Shown here: positions 22,150 through 34,104 of the stretch, piece by piece
Layout: each line of letters opens with the position of its first letter
Position numbering within the stretch: the stretch's first letter is position 1
Origin: Gordius sp. MW1
Taxonomy: Eukaryota > Nematomorpha > Gordioida > Gordea > Gordiidae
Assembly: GCA_964036665.1 (NCBI GenBank)
Contig: OZ038529.1
Span: 10,672,060-10,736,059 of the forward strand
Direction of reading: 5' to 3'
DNA: 64,000 bases
The notes under the pieces: generated by a model
The model's input: only the letters and a program-made list of their open reading frames with translations
What the model was told of the DNA's origin: nothing
Database searches by the model: none
Program-made: the position numbers and the translations under genes

Positions 22150-23948
22150 GAAAACATTCGGTTATGGCTAATGAATTATATTTACAGATGGTTATGCCGA
22201 TTTTCTGTCGAATGAAAAACGATTCGCGATTATCATGGGATAGCAATGAAATTTGTTTCCCTATTTTTTAAAAAAGTTGTAAGGCTAGGGGGCCAAAGGT
22301 TGTTAGGGTAGTTGTTGCAATGGGACAAAATATTATAGTAGTATTGTTAATATCCGAGTATTTTGAAATTTTTAGAGCCTCTGAGAACAAGGGATCTTTG
22401 TTATGATTGATGGGGCAAATACGTCAGTACATGTATAGTCTCATGCTAAACTGAGTCCTTTTTCCCAAGCACCTAAAGTTTGGCCATCGGGTCGTTTGTT
22501 GTCATCACAGAGGCCTGTTGGTTCGAGAATTGAGGGGAAACCAGCTTTGGTGAAATAGATATGTATAAGTTTGTTAACCGCGGTATGTCGAAAGTACCGG
22601 GCTTTGTTGCGATTACAGTGAAGGCCATGATGGCCATTCGATTTTATGGAATTATTGCAAAGTGAACAAGTTTGTTCAGCCACTATATTGCATCCTAATC
22701 TTAGGCCTACTGCGAAGCGGAATTCGGTGTTGGATCAGAGAAGACCAAGGTTACGGCTTGGGAAAGCTTCGAGTCATTCGTGACCTGAGCGTGAAGCCAA
22801 GCTCCCAAGCGCTGGAAGATCTTCTGCTGAAGCGCCATTAATAAGAGACTTTAAGAGGCACTCGGACAGGGGGCCAATCCAACACTTTTGGGAGTTTACT
22901 TCAGGGAATTTAGTAGGGACGTTTAAAAATTCTTTCCATTGTTGGAAGGCGACGTCGAGTAAGTTGTCATGTTGTGGGGTTACTGATGAAATTAAGCTTT
23001 CATTTGACATGCGGCTTGATATAAATGCGGAAAGAGATACGGAGGCTATTGAGCCTAAGCCTAGCCCCCCCCAGTTTTGTTGGAAGGCAAGCTTGTTGCC
23101 AGTGTGTAGAACCTAGGGTAAGATTGGTTATTTCTTCGGTTAAAGACTTAAGTTCTGTCATTAATTTAGGGATTGAGTAGCAGTTTTTTACTGGAAAAAA
23201 TGCTTGGTGGGCAGGTAGGTGTTTAAATAAGCTTTTCATGTCTGCTAGTTTGCAACTGGTTTCTTGTAACAATTTCTAAAATGGGAATAGAGCCTCCAAT
23301 TGGGGATCCGAGTAGGGTCAAAGAGGAAGGATCTATTAATGTGTAAGATAATTGGTTTTGATTGCCAATAAGAGGTGTATTAAGGGGTCAAATTTCGGTT
23401 TTAGATTGATTTAGAGCTAGTCCGATTTTTTGTTGATTCGATTTCCAGGTATCTCAAAGCGGCAAAAACATCATCGGGGACGCCTTGGATGGTACCATCG
23501 TCAAGGTACCAAATGTTTAAAGTCAAATTAAACTTTGTTGCAAGGCTATCAACTAAAGTTTTGATGCCAAGGGAAAACAGAAGCGGCCCTAAAGGGTCGC
23601 CTTGTTGAATACCGTCACTAGAATCGATGGTATGTTTGTGAAATTGTAATATTGAAACTGGTGAATAGCATGCATTAAGAAATGCGGAGTATTCAGGGAA
23701 ATGTTGGTATGTTTCATTAAGAAAGTGGGAACGATAAATGGAGTTAAAAGCATTCTTAAAATCAATTTTAGCGATCACTGAGGGGGTTGGGGTGGTAAGA
23801 GAAATTCCTACCGGGTGTGAAGCAATTTCGCATCCTCCTTTTACGCCAAAACCGAGTTGAGTAGGTGCCAGGATTTCCACAGCTTTACTTTTGATGCGTT
23901 TTATAATCAGTTTGGAACAGAGTCTGCAAGTTGAAACATTAATAATTA
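22150..23948 (-). pseudogene. non-LTR retrotransposon RT + RLE, copy D
   Basis: Begins inside the RT at its right end, where a Helentron-like hairpin abuts RLCSKLIIKRIKSK. Then LGFGVKGGCEIA, KIDFKNAFNSIYR (motif A), GIQQGDPLGPLLFSLG (motif B) and NIWYLDDGTIQG (motif C) are intact. Downstream are HLPAHQAFF, CSLCNNS..HHGLHC, RHTAVN, EPTGLCDDNKRPDG and a decayed C-terminus (GPLALQLF, FFIRQKIG). This is the least broken RT of the six, with about 159 uninterrupted codons. Frameshifts near 23390, 23275, 23005 and 22440 disable it. Endonuclease motif order matches R2-type elements. Confidence 0.85.
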
Positions 23949-24313
23949 CTCGGGCCTTCGGCCCTCGTGGGAAGGGGAGTAGGGGAAGGGGAAGGAAAGG
24001 GGGGGGGGCGACTCATCTATACTCCGTATAAACGTAGCATATTTGCTATGCAATTTATGGGCAAGAAAGGTAGGAAGAGGCGAGAATGCCTATAGGGGGG
24101 TATTAAATGCAAAATAAGTAGTTATAGACCCTTGTAGGGGAGGGCATAGGGTAATTATCAATGTTAACCAATTCAAAAACGAAAAAAAATTTCGATTTAT
24201 TTGGCCAATGGTCATTTTTTCCATTGGCCAGTAGCCTGCGGACGATCAAAAAGTCATATTATCAATGATATTAACAAGAACAAAATATTAATTTAATTTA
24301 AAAAATAAATAAA

Positions 24314-24400
24314 AATTTTGCCCTCTCCCGAGCTTGAACCCGGGATATTCAGGTCACCCTGTTTACAAGCCGTGCGCTATAACCCGTCACACCATGCTGG
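24314..24400 (-). tRNA. tRNA-derived segment in Helentron-like core (not a working gene)
   Basis: On the minus strand GGTGTGACGGGTTATAGCGC is A-box-like, CTTGTAA stands where an anticodon loop would lie, and CCCGGGTTCAAGCTCGGG forms a T arm (B box). Acceptor pairing is not convincing. Fragments of the same 3' half occur at 1085-1125, 30800-30850 and 37100-37150 inside related elements, so it is a captured, amplified piece. Confidence 0.45.
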
Positions 24401-24589
24401 TATTAAAATAGTAGAAGTTATTATGTTATTAATATAGATAATGAAATAATAAAGTTCTGTTTTATGTTTAGAAAATCAATATATTTCATCGGTCAGTAGC
24501 CAGCGGACGGTCAAAAAGTCAAATTATCAATGGTATTAACAAGAACATAATATTAATTTAATTTTAAAGAAAAAAAATTAAAATAAAAA

Positions 24590-24760
24590 TTCCTTTTAGT
24601 TTTAAAAAAGGGCTGAATTCTGAAACTAAAGGCCCGATTCGCTCGAAACTTTACTCGTAGGTGCCCAGGGCGGCCAGGGGTAAAATAGCCTTTTCAGATT
24701 AAAATACCTTTTCGTTTTAAAAATATCGGACATTTCCCGGCCACACGTGCGGTTTAATAT
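24590..24760 (-). repeat. dispersed repeat, partner at 33035-33200
   Basis: The reverse complement reads GGAAATGTCCGATATTTTTA, AAACGAAAAGGTATTTTA, TTTTACCCCTGGCCGCCCTG and GAATCGGG, matching 33048-33160. No coding potential; family unknown. Confidence 0.6.
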
Positions 24761-25109
24761 CTATAACACGTAGAAAATTTTAATAATTATATAAACTTAC
24801 GCGCGCCATCTAATAAAGTACAATTCGTGTTTTAATAGTTTAATAGTAGATTGAATTTAATTAGAAAGAACGGACTATGATTATACCTTTGAAGGAGGTT
24901 TCGAATTTTGTGTTAGTTTCTATCAATATATTGTATCGTAAATTAGAATCTAATACCTATATTTTTTTAACTATTACTTTTTAGGTTTTCTATGAAATCA
25001 CAAACTAATTAAATGAAATATATTAACCCAATAAAAAAATATATATGCATTTAAAATGTTAAAAATATATATTACATAGTTAGCTGTCTGTTAGACCATC
25101 TATAATAAA

Positions 25110-25865
25110 TTTTTAGGCTATATATAAAATTTGGCCAATGATCATTTTTTTTCATTGGTCATTACCAACAGATATTCTATAAGTCAATGATAGCTAAAAA
25201 AAACGGAAAAAAAAAATTTTGATGCTCACTTTGGCCAATGGTCATTTTTTTCCATTGGTCAGCAGCCAGAGGAGGGTCAAAAAGTCATATTATCAATGGT
25301 ATTAACAGGAACAATCATAAAAGTCAAAAAAAAAACGGAAAAAAATTTCGATTCACAATTTGGCCAATGGTAATTTTTTTCCATTGGTCAGCAGCCAGGA
25401 CACGGTAAAAGTGGATATAAATTCATAAGAGTCAAAAAAAACGAAAAAAAATTTTCGAATCACATTTTGGCCAATGGTCATTTTTTTCCATTGGTCAGCA
25501 ACCAGGACACTGTAAAAGTGGATATAAATTCATAATAGTCAAAAAAAACTAAAAAAAAAATTTCGAATCACATTTTGGCCAATGGTCATTTTTTTCCATT
25601 GGTCAGCAGCCAGGACACGGTAAAAGTGAATATAAATTCATAATAGTCAAAAAAAACGAGAAAAAAAATTTTCGAATCACATTTTGGCCAATGGTCATTT
25701 TTTTCCATTGGTCAGCAGCCAACGGACGGCCAAAAAGTCACAATAGCAATGGTAGTAACAGGAACAATCATAATAGTCAAAAAAAACGAAAAAAATAATT
25801 TCGATATACATTTTGGCCAATGGTCATTTTTTTTTGGTCAGCAGCCAGCGGACGGCCAAAAAGTC
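25110..25865 (-). repeat. tandem core units (~115-125 bp)
   Basis: About six units, each with TTGGCCAATGGTCA, a T run and CCATTGGTCAGCAGCC, so every unit contains a 7-bp inverted pair CCAATGG/CCATTGG. Spacers such as GACACGGTAAAAGTGGATAT recur at 25390, 25505 and 25615. Confidence 0.85.
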
Positions 25866-26841
25866 TTATTATCAATGGTAGTAACAAGAACAATCATAAG
25901 AGTCAAAAAAAAACTCCGGGATTCGAACCCACAAACTAGTTAAATTAATTAAAAGTAAACAGCGTGAGAAGACATTCGATGCGTGACAAGACATTCGGTG
26001 CAAGACACCGAAGAGCGTGACAATATATAGATAATGAAACATAGACTCTTGTAGGGGAGGGCATAGAGTAATTATCAATGTTAACCAATTCAAAAACAAA
26101 AAAAAATTTCGATTTATACATTGGCCAATGGTCATTTTTTTCATTAGTCAGTAGCCAGCGGACGGCCAAAAGGTCACATTATCAATGGTATTAACAAGAA
26201 CAATATATTAATTTAATTTAAAAAATAAATAAAAATTTTGCCCTCTCCGGGATGGGAACCCACATTAGTAAAGGCATTTAGTTTGGTAAGGGGCACAGGG
26301 ACCCATATCAGTAAAGGCATAGGCTTTGGTAAGGGGCACAGGGACCTATATCAGTAGAGGCGTAGGCCCTTGTAGCAGTGTTGTAAAAAACCAAGGGTTT
26401 CTATTGGTTGCCTGCAAGCGTTGGCGTTTTTTTGACCCAACCTTTTCATTGTTAGGTGAATTTTCTTGGGGGTGCTTTGGCGTTTTCGTAAAAAACACCC
26501 AAAGCGTTTTGGGTGTTTTTTTGGGGCACCTTTGGCGTTTAGGTTTGGGTGTATGTATTAAACAGCTAAAGGGTTTGGGTGGATAATTTTTTTATTAACC
26601 TTTTGGTTTGGTTTTGGTCGTTTTGGGTTGGGCAAAGCAAATATATCAATTTGTTTATATTGTTCATCATATTTGTGTATTTAGATTTAGGTAATGAACT
26701 TTTAATTTAAGAAAATAAAAATAAATGTATCATGACGTCACAATCTAGTAAATTCAGTAAATTATAGTTAATTATTATGCATTATGGAAGTAGGTAATGA
26801 ATCAATATGTTTTATTTATGAAAAAAAAATTTGTGAAGATT

Positions 26842-27455
26842 TGCCCCCCCCCTTTATTTTTTATCTTCTTTCTAATGCGGGGGAGAGGGGGGAATGGGGG
26901 GTGTTTTGCCCCCCCCCCCTAATTTTTTATCTTCTTTCTAATGCGGGGGAGAGGGGGCATGGGGGGTGTTTTGCCCCCCCCTAACTTTTTACCCTCTTTC
27001 TAATGCGGGGGAGAAGGGGGCATGGGGGGTGTTTTGCCCCCCCCCCCTAATTTTTTACCCTCTTTCTGATCCGGAGGAGAGGGGGGGGGGGCATAGGGGG
27101 TGTTTTGCCCCCCCCCCCCTAATTTTTTATCCTCTTTCTGATGTGGGGGAGAGGGGGGGGGCATAGGGGGTCTTTTGCCCCGCCCCCTAATTTTTTACCC
27201 TCTTTCTGATCAGGGGGAAAGGGGGCGGCATGGGGGGTGCTTTGCCCCCCCCCACCCCCCCTTCAATTTTTTACCCTCTTTCTAATGTGGGGGAGAGAGG
27301 GGCATTGGGGGTGTTTTGCCCCCCCCCCCCCCCCCAATTTTTTGCCCTCTTTCTAATGCGGGGGAGAGGGGGGGGGGGTCCATGGGGTTAGTTTTGCCCC
27401 CCCCCTAATTTTTTACCTTCTTTCTGATGCGGGGGAGAGGGGTGCAGGTGGGGTG
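26842..27455 (+). repeat. left-arm minisatellite array
   Basis: About eight units of roughly 70-80 bp: TTTTGCCCCCCCC, TAATTTTTTA, CCTCTTTCTAATGC, GGGGGAGAGGGGG, CATGGGGGGTG. C and G runs vary from 6 to about 15. Reverse complement of the array at 28785-30110. Confidence 0.9.
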
Positions 27456-28772
27456 TTTTCAATAAATAGAAAACGATTATAAAGAAACGATTATAAAGTG
27501 AGATTTACCTGGCCATTCGAGAGCAGATTTTGAATTCAATCCTTCAATTTAATATTTTAATTCCTTCTAAATTAATGACAGCTAACAGATCCCCCTCTAA
27601 ATATTCCCGGCAATAACAATTTTAATCACAAAATTTAATTTCAAATATATTTTGAATTCCTCGCCTCTTGTAAAAGATAAAGACTTATTAACTATATAAT
27701 GTCCCTTTTATTTTATATTTAAACTATATTTTCAATATCAGAGAACGGCATCCCGCGCGACTCGACATATCACCACTCCCATGTAGCATGTACATGTTCA
27801 TGTACTAATCCACCCTCTCTCTTCCTTCTCTCGTTGCAATGCATGTGCAAAACCAGATTTAAACCTATCAGATTAAGTTAAGTACTAAACTAAATATATA
27901 AAAAAATTATGGCACAACAAGGCATGGTGTGGCGTGGGCTGGCTAGGCTCTTTATAACATCATTTTACATTCATTTCTTTTTTAACGTACAACATATCAA
28001 GGTATGTAGAAGTTGCGAATCATATTATTATAAATAAAATAAATGAAAATTAAACTTTTTTTTATTATGTCAACTACTAATTAAGTCATAAGCAATTAGA
28101 AAATTAAGTTTCTTATTAAATAATAAGCAATAATTTAAATTAAGATGCTTAACTCATTTTTGTTACTCAGAAAAGTCCGATATTTTTTATGATCCTTATA
28201 AGCATTGTAAACGCGAGGTCTAAGTCAACAGGACGTAGAGTGTTGGTGCCTTGTGAAAGCATAGTAATTAATTAATAGCATTATATGCTTTTTGGAAATA
28301 CCAAGTTTTTCCATTAAATGCCCAGATAACTTAAATAGTAAAACTTACTTACCCATGATGGCAAATTTGTTTAAACTGGTAAAATTTCATATTAATATTA
28401 TATTTAATAATACAGCTTATTTCTTAAATGAAGTTAAATTAAAAAAATTTATTTTAATTGATATGGTATATTAAGACAATTGTTGACCGCAAATCTTCAA
28501 AAATATATTTTCGAATATTAGAAAATCTTTGTCATATAATAAGTCAATTTTCAAAAAAAAAACAAATTTCAATACAAGATGTTGATTAAGACATTTGTCA
28601 CCACTGTGACCGCAAATCTTCCCAAAAATATTTTTTATAATAGTAGAACATCTTTCAGTCATATAATAAGTCTATTTTTTAAAAATAATATTAATCTCAA
28701 GAGAAAATGTTAATTATATTATAACATTTGTCACAACTGTGACCGCAAAAATTCACAAAAATATTTTGAAAG
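27456..28772. other. central region of foldback element, non-coding
   Basis: AT-rich with no transposase. At its right end (28473-28772) a roughly 125-bp unit repeats about three times: TTTGTCACAACTGTGACCGC or close, then AAATCTTC and a run of A/T. TGTCACCACTGTGACC is itself a near-palindrome. Confidence 0.6.
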
Positions 28773-28784
28773 GGTTAAAAAGGG

Positions 28785-30110
28785 CTTTCCGCCCCCCCCC
28801 GGGTGAGAAAGAGAGTAAAAAATAAGAAGAGGGGCGATTCACCCCCCCCCTCTCCCCGGCATCAGAAAGAGAGTAAAAAATAAAAGGGGGGGGGGGGGGA
28901 AAACACCCCCCATGCCCCCCCCCCTTCCCGGGTGAGAAAGGGGGTAAAAAATAGGGGGGGGGGGGGCAAATCACCCCCATGCCTCCCCTCCCCGGATGAG
29001 AAAGAGGGTAAAAAATTAGGGGGGGGGGGGGGCAAAAACCCCTCTGCCACCCCCCTCTCCCTCGCATCAGAAAGAGGGTAAAAAATTAGGGGGGGGGGGG
29101 GCAAAAACCCCCCTGCCACCCCCCTCTCCCTCGCATCAGATGGATCCCCCACTTAAGAAAGAGGGTAAAAAATAAGGGGGGGGCATAACACCCCCCTGCC
29201 ACCCCCCTTACCCTCGCATCAGATGGAGGGTAAAAAATTGGGGGGGGGGGGGCAAAAAACCCCCTGCCTCCTCTCCCCCGGATCAGAAAGAGGGTAAAAA
29301 ATTAGGGGGGGGGGCAAAAAACCCCCCTGCCCCCTCTCCCCCGCATCAGAAAAAGGGTTTAAAATTAGGGGGGGGGGGCAAACCCCCCCCCCCCCCCATG
29401 CCCCCTCTCCCCCACATCAGAAAGATTGTTTAAAATTAGGGGGGAGGGGTAAAACACCCTCCTCTCCCTCGCATCAGAAAGAGGGTAAAAAATTAGGGGG
29501 GGGGGCAAAAAACCCCCCTGCCACCCCCCTCTCCCTCGCATCAGAAAGAGGGTAAAAAATTAGGGGGGAGGGGGGCTAAACACCCCCCTGCCCCCCTCTC
29601 CCCCGCATCAGAATGAGGGTAAAAAATTAGGGGGGGGGGGCAAAACAACCCCCATGCCCCCCTCTCCCCCGCATTAGAAAGAGGATAAAAAATTTGGGGG
29701 GGGGGGGAGCAAAACACCCCCTGCCCCCCTCTCCCTCGCATTAGAAAGAGGATAAAAATTTAGGGGGGGGGGGGGGGGGGGGGTAAAACACCCTCTGCTC
29801 CCCCTCTCCCTCGCATCAGAAAGAGGGTAAAAAATTAGGGGGGGGGGGCAAAACACCTCCTGCCCCCTCTCCCTCGCATCAGAAAGAGGGTAAAAATAAG
29901 GGAGGGGGCAAAACGCCCCCTCTCCCTCGCATCAGAAAGCGGGTAAAAATTTAGGGGGGAGGGGGGCAAAACACCCCCTGCCTTCCCGCCTCTCCCCCGG
30001 ATCAGAAAGATGGTAAAAAATAAGGGGGGGGGGGGCAAACACCCCACCTGCCCGCCGTTCTTCCCCAGGTGAGAAAGAGGGTAAAAAATAAAGGGGGGGG
30101 GGGCAAATCT
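28785..30110 (-). repeat. right-arm minisatellite array
   Basis: About 17-18 units of the same minisatellite in inverted orientation: CCCCCCTCTCCCTCGCATCA, GAAAGAGGGTAAAAAATTAG, then a G run and CAAAACACCCCC. More than twice as long as the left array, so the arms have expanded independently. Confidence 0.9.
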
Positions 30111-30924
30111 TCACAAATTTTTTTTTCATAAATAAAACATATTGATTCACTACCTACTTCTATAATGCATAATAATTAACTATAATTTACTGAATTTACT
30201 AGATTGTGACGTCATGATACATTTATTTTTATTTTTTTAAATTAAAAGTTCATTACCTAAATCTAAATACACAAATATGATGAACAATATAAACAAATTG
30301 ATATATTTGCATGCCCAACCCAAAACGACCAAAACCAAACCAAAAGGTTAATAATATTATCCACCCAAACCCTTTAGCTCTTTAATACACCCAAACCTAA
30401 ACGCCAAAGGTACCCCCAAAAAAAACACCCAAAACGCTTTTGGTGTTTTTTAAGAAAACGCCAAACGCCAAAGCCCTCCCAAGAAAATTCATATAACACT
30501 GAAAAGGTTGGGTGAAAAAAAAACGCCAACAACTAAGCTTAGCAATACGCTGGGAAAAACCAGCCAGCCGTTTTTACAACACTACCTTGTAGGAAAGGGC
30601 ATAGGGTAATTATCAATGTTAACCTATTCAAAGACGAAAAAATACCATAAATTGCATATAGCAATTAAAAATTTCGCTTTATTTGGCCAATGGTCATTTT
30701 TTCATTGGTCAGTAGCCAGCGGATGGTCAAAAATTCATATTATCAATGGTATTAACAAGAACAAAATATTGATTTAATTTAAAAAAATTAAAAAAAAAAT
30801 TCGTCCTCTCCCTGGCTTGAACCCGGGATATCCAGGTCACAAAGCTGGCGCCAATAACTTGGTGGACGGACAACGGACATCAACGGACAACCAAAAACGA
30901 GCCCATAAATTGCATAGCAATTAA

Positions 30925-31868
30925 AAAAAGAAAAATGGGAGTTCAGAAAATCATAAGTTTTGTGATATCAATTATATGTTTATTATAATTTATAGCATCC
31001 ATCAAGATATTCTACCTTTCTAAGTTCAAAATTGCGCAATTCCAAAATTCAGATATAACTTAAAAGAAATTAATTTAAATGAATGTATGAGATAAATTAA
31101 TCATACATTTCGATATTAATTATAAAATATTATATATAATGGCAATAATTTAAAAGATATGTATATTATGCAGTATAAAATTCATAACCCTAAACCTGAC
31201 CCGAGTTTAAAATTTTTCACCCCGAACCCGAAAGTTTTTAAAATTTTCAACCCGAACACGACCCAAAGGCATTTTAAAATTTTGAGGTCGGGGTCAGGTC
31301 GGGTTTTGGGTCACCCATACAGGGCTCTAATTTAAGTTAGCAACATCCCAGATGAATGTTTATTATTTATTAACATTAGCGCTTTCATGTTAGATTTCCG
31401 ATCTGCCACGAATACTAAAATCTAATTGCTGAAATGCGCATGCTTTGTAACAAAGGGCAGGAGGTAGTACTTAGCAAACATTCTTTAAATTTAAATTTCT
31501 GGAGGGTTCATTACCTTTAAAAATTAGGTCATTAACTGCATATACTAAGTCCTATTTCGTTTAGTTTACATTGTTTAAGAACGAGCTTTTCATATACTGC
31601 TATATATCATGTCGCGTCATTGCCAGCTTTTTGTGACGAAGTTTATAAAAACAATTTTACCATTTAATGATAGAATTTTTGTTTTCCCTCACCCGTATCT
31701 ATCAGCTGTTAACATTTATCAGCTGATTGGTAAGTTGGGGCCAATTTTTTTGTGTTATATAAAAACTTTTAGCTGTGTTGTATTATACCGATCATAACAT
31801 TTATTTGCTAGCAGCCATAAACTGGTATAAAGGTGGATTTTGATAAACATAAAAATTATTACACATTG
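30925..31868. other. no gene; one imperfect CCCGACC palindrome
   Basis: AT-rich apart from 31185-31325, where AACCTGACCCGAG.TTTAAAAT and ATTTTGAGGTCGGGGTCAGG form an imperfect inverted repeat about 140 bp long, in the style of a small MITE. Nothing else assignable. Confidence 0.4.
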
Positions 31869-32960
31869 TTAATTGCTATGCAATTTATGGGCTCCGTTGT
31901 CCACCAAGTTTTTTTTTAAATTAAATTAATATATTGTTCTTGTTAATACCATTAATAAAATGACTTTTTTGGCCGTCCGCTGGCTCCTGACCAATGAAAA
32001 AATGACCATTGGCCAAATAAATCGATTTTTTTTTTCGTTTTTGAATTGGTTTATTAGGTTAACATTAATAATTACCCTATGCCCTCCCCTACAAGGGCCT
32101 ATGCCTCTAATGATATGGGTCCCTGTGCCCCTACAAAAGCCTATGCCTCTACTGATGTTGGTTCGAATCCCGGCGAGGGCAAATTCTTAATTGCTGGTTC
32201 AAATCCCGGAGAGGGCAAAATTTTTATTTTTTTTAAAAATTAATATATTGTTCTTGTTAATACCATTGATAATATGACTTTTTGGCCTTCCGCTGGCTAC
32301 TGACCAATGAAAAAATGACCATTGGCCAAATAAATCGAATTTTTTTTTTTCCGTGTTTGAATAGTTATATTATTAGGTTAACATTGATAATTAGAATTAC
32401 CCTATGCCCTCCCCTACAAGGGCCTATGCCTCTACTGATATGGGTCCCTGTGCCCCTACAAAAGTCTATGCCTCTACTAATGTGGGTTCGAATCCCGGAG
32501 AGGGCAAAATTTTCATTTTTTTTTAAATTAAATCAATATATTGTTCTTGTTAATACCCTTGATAATACGACTTTTTAACCGTGTCCTGGCTACTGACCAA
32601 TGAAAAAAATCACCATTGGCCAAATTGTGATTCGAATTTTTTTCCCGTTTTTTTTTCAAATTAATATATTGTTTTTGTTAATACCATTGATAATATGGCT
32701 TTTTGGCCGTCCGCTGGCTGCTGACCAATGGAAAAAATCACCATTGGCCAAAGTGTAACTCGAAATTTTTTTCTTTTTTTCGACTCGTATGTATTTATAA
32801 ACCGTCTCTTGGTACTGACCAATGGAAAAAAATGACCATTGGCCAAATTGTGATTTGAAATTTTTTTTCGTTTTTTTTCGGCTCTTATGTATTTTGTTCT
32901 TGTTAATACCGTTGATAAAATTTATTTATTTAATTTAAAATAATTTTGACCGTATCCTGT
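31869..32960 (+). mobile_element. Helentron-like element, 3'-truncated
   Basis: Left end TTAATTGCTATGCAATTTAT then GGGCTCCGTTGTCC, two B-box blocks (GGTTCGAATCCCGG near 32160 and 32487), core units with TGACCATTGGCCAAA. It decays near 32950, without the pyrimidine tract or hairpin. Confidence 0.65.
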
Positions 32961-33034
32961 AACATTTTAATTATACTTTTAAATATTTAATTCGAGAAAA
33001 CTTCAACCTTGTATGTATGACGTCATTATTGTAT

Positions 33035-33216
33035 ATGATGCTATAAATCAAACTGGCCGGAAAATGTCCGATATTTTTAAAACGAAAAGGTATTTTAGGA
33101 ATCTGAAAAAGCTATTTTACCCCTGGCTGCCCTGGGCATCTACGTCTAAATTTTGCCGCGAATCGGGGGAAGTAGTTTCAGAGTTTCGGAGATTTTATAT
33201 CGGAAAATATTCATCA
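33035..33216 (+). repeat. dispersed repeat interrupted by Helitron
   Basis: Matches 24590-24760 (reverse strand) and then GATTTTATATCGGAAAATAT and TCATCA, where the Helitron is inserted. The sequence resumes after the element at 36189. Confidence 0.65.
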
Positions 33217-34104
33217 TCTATATATATATAAATCTAAGTCCCTTTTTTTTGAACGCTAATAACTTTTAGAGTTCTCAACCGATTGCCACCAAATTTGGCC
33301 AGATTATTGCCTTAGCATTATAGATGGTTTAAAGATACTTTTTATCGACCTGCGACAGCCGTAACCCTGTTTTTTGGTAGTCTATACCGCCATCTAGCGG
33401 ATTATTTATACTACGTTTTTTATACTTATTTATCGTTATGGTGCTACTAATTACCTTAAACTTTTTTCCACGATTGCTTTGTCATTTGTGTCTCAATTTT
33501 TTACTCAACTACGCCCGTTTTTTTACAATATATAAAGCTGTAACAAATAAATATTCTCGATACCGTGAAACATCACCATTTTCTTAAATAAATATAACGC
33601 GCGCTTTTAGAAACATTCCCACGTTTCGTGCTTTTTTGCTATTTTTATGAAGTGCGGTTATAAATATTAAAAGTACAAAAAAATTATTTTAACGGTTAGT
33701 TGATAAATGCAGACAATTGTTAACCGACAAACTTGAAATGCAATTATATGATTATTCATACAAAATAATGCTTCGAGAGCACGAAGAAAATCATATTTAA
33801 AATGCCGCCAATTATTGTCAAAATTGAATCGGAACGTCTGCTCTACATTAGTTAGATTGTGATGGGTATCCTTTATAAAAAATAAGATCAACAGAGGATG
33901 GTGGTAGCGTGGCAACCATTTAACTGTGGAACGCAATAGTCTAGGTAGATAGCCCTTGGGTTTATGCCCCCCCCCTTAAATGACAAAAAAAAATCAAAAC
34001 AAAAACCATTAAAAATTCAAAAAAGTTTTATTTTGCCCCCCCCCCCCCATCCTTATTGAACTTAAAACGTTTTCGCTCCCCTTTACAATAAGATTTTGCT
34101 TGCT

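Larger units (their letters stand above)
26376..30584. mobile_element. foldback element with minisatellite arms (hAT-type ends)
   Basis: Ends CAGTGTTGTAAAAA (26376) and TTTTTACAACACTA (30584) are inverted repeats, flanked by the identical 8-mer CCTTGTAG at 26368-26375 and 30585-30592. An 8-bp duplication and CAGTG-like ends fit hAT. The outer arms are unique-sequence inverted repeats (about 465-475 bp: 26376-26840 and 30110-30584), including TTTTGGTTTGGTTTTGGTCG. Inside them lie inverted arrays of a G/C-run minisatellite, then an AT-rich centre of 1.3 kb. No transposase is present, so it must have moved in trans. The architecture resembles Drosophila FB elements. Confidence 0.85.
23949..30924 (-). 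mobile_element. Helentron-like element, complete ends, split by foldback insertion
   Basis: Read right to left it starts with TTAATTGCTATGCAATTTAT and GGGCTCG (30924), a GTCC/GTTGTCC microsatellite (30863-30892), a tRNA-like block and core units. After the foldback insertion (26376-30584) it continues with B-box blocks, more core units, a second tRNA-like block, then GCATTCTCGCC, the right sub-terminal repeat and the hairpin at 23949-23967. Without the insertion it is about 2.8 kb. The hairpin end abuts LINE D. Confidence 0.7.

Noticed and set aside
25110-25865. CRISPR-like alternation of a conserved ~35-bp block and variable spacers
   Set aside because: Spacers are related to each other, the block is an imperfect inverted pair, and the setting is an animal transposon; no cas genes.
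28753-30150. Several minus-strand frames encoding PPPPLIFYPLSDAGERG-like repeats
   Set aside because: They are translations of the foldback minisatellite; all frames on both arms read similar peptides and C/G run lengths shift the frame from unit to unit.
33667-33936. 89-codon minus-strand frame inside the Helitron
   Set aside because: No recognisable Rep, helicase or other domain; amino-acid composition fits chance translation of AT-rich DNA.
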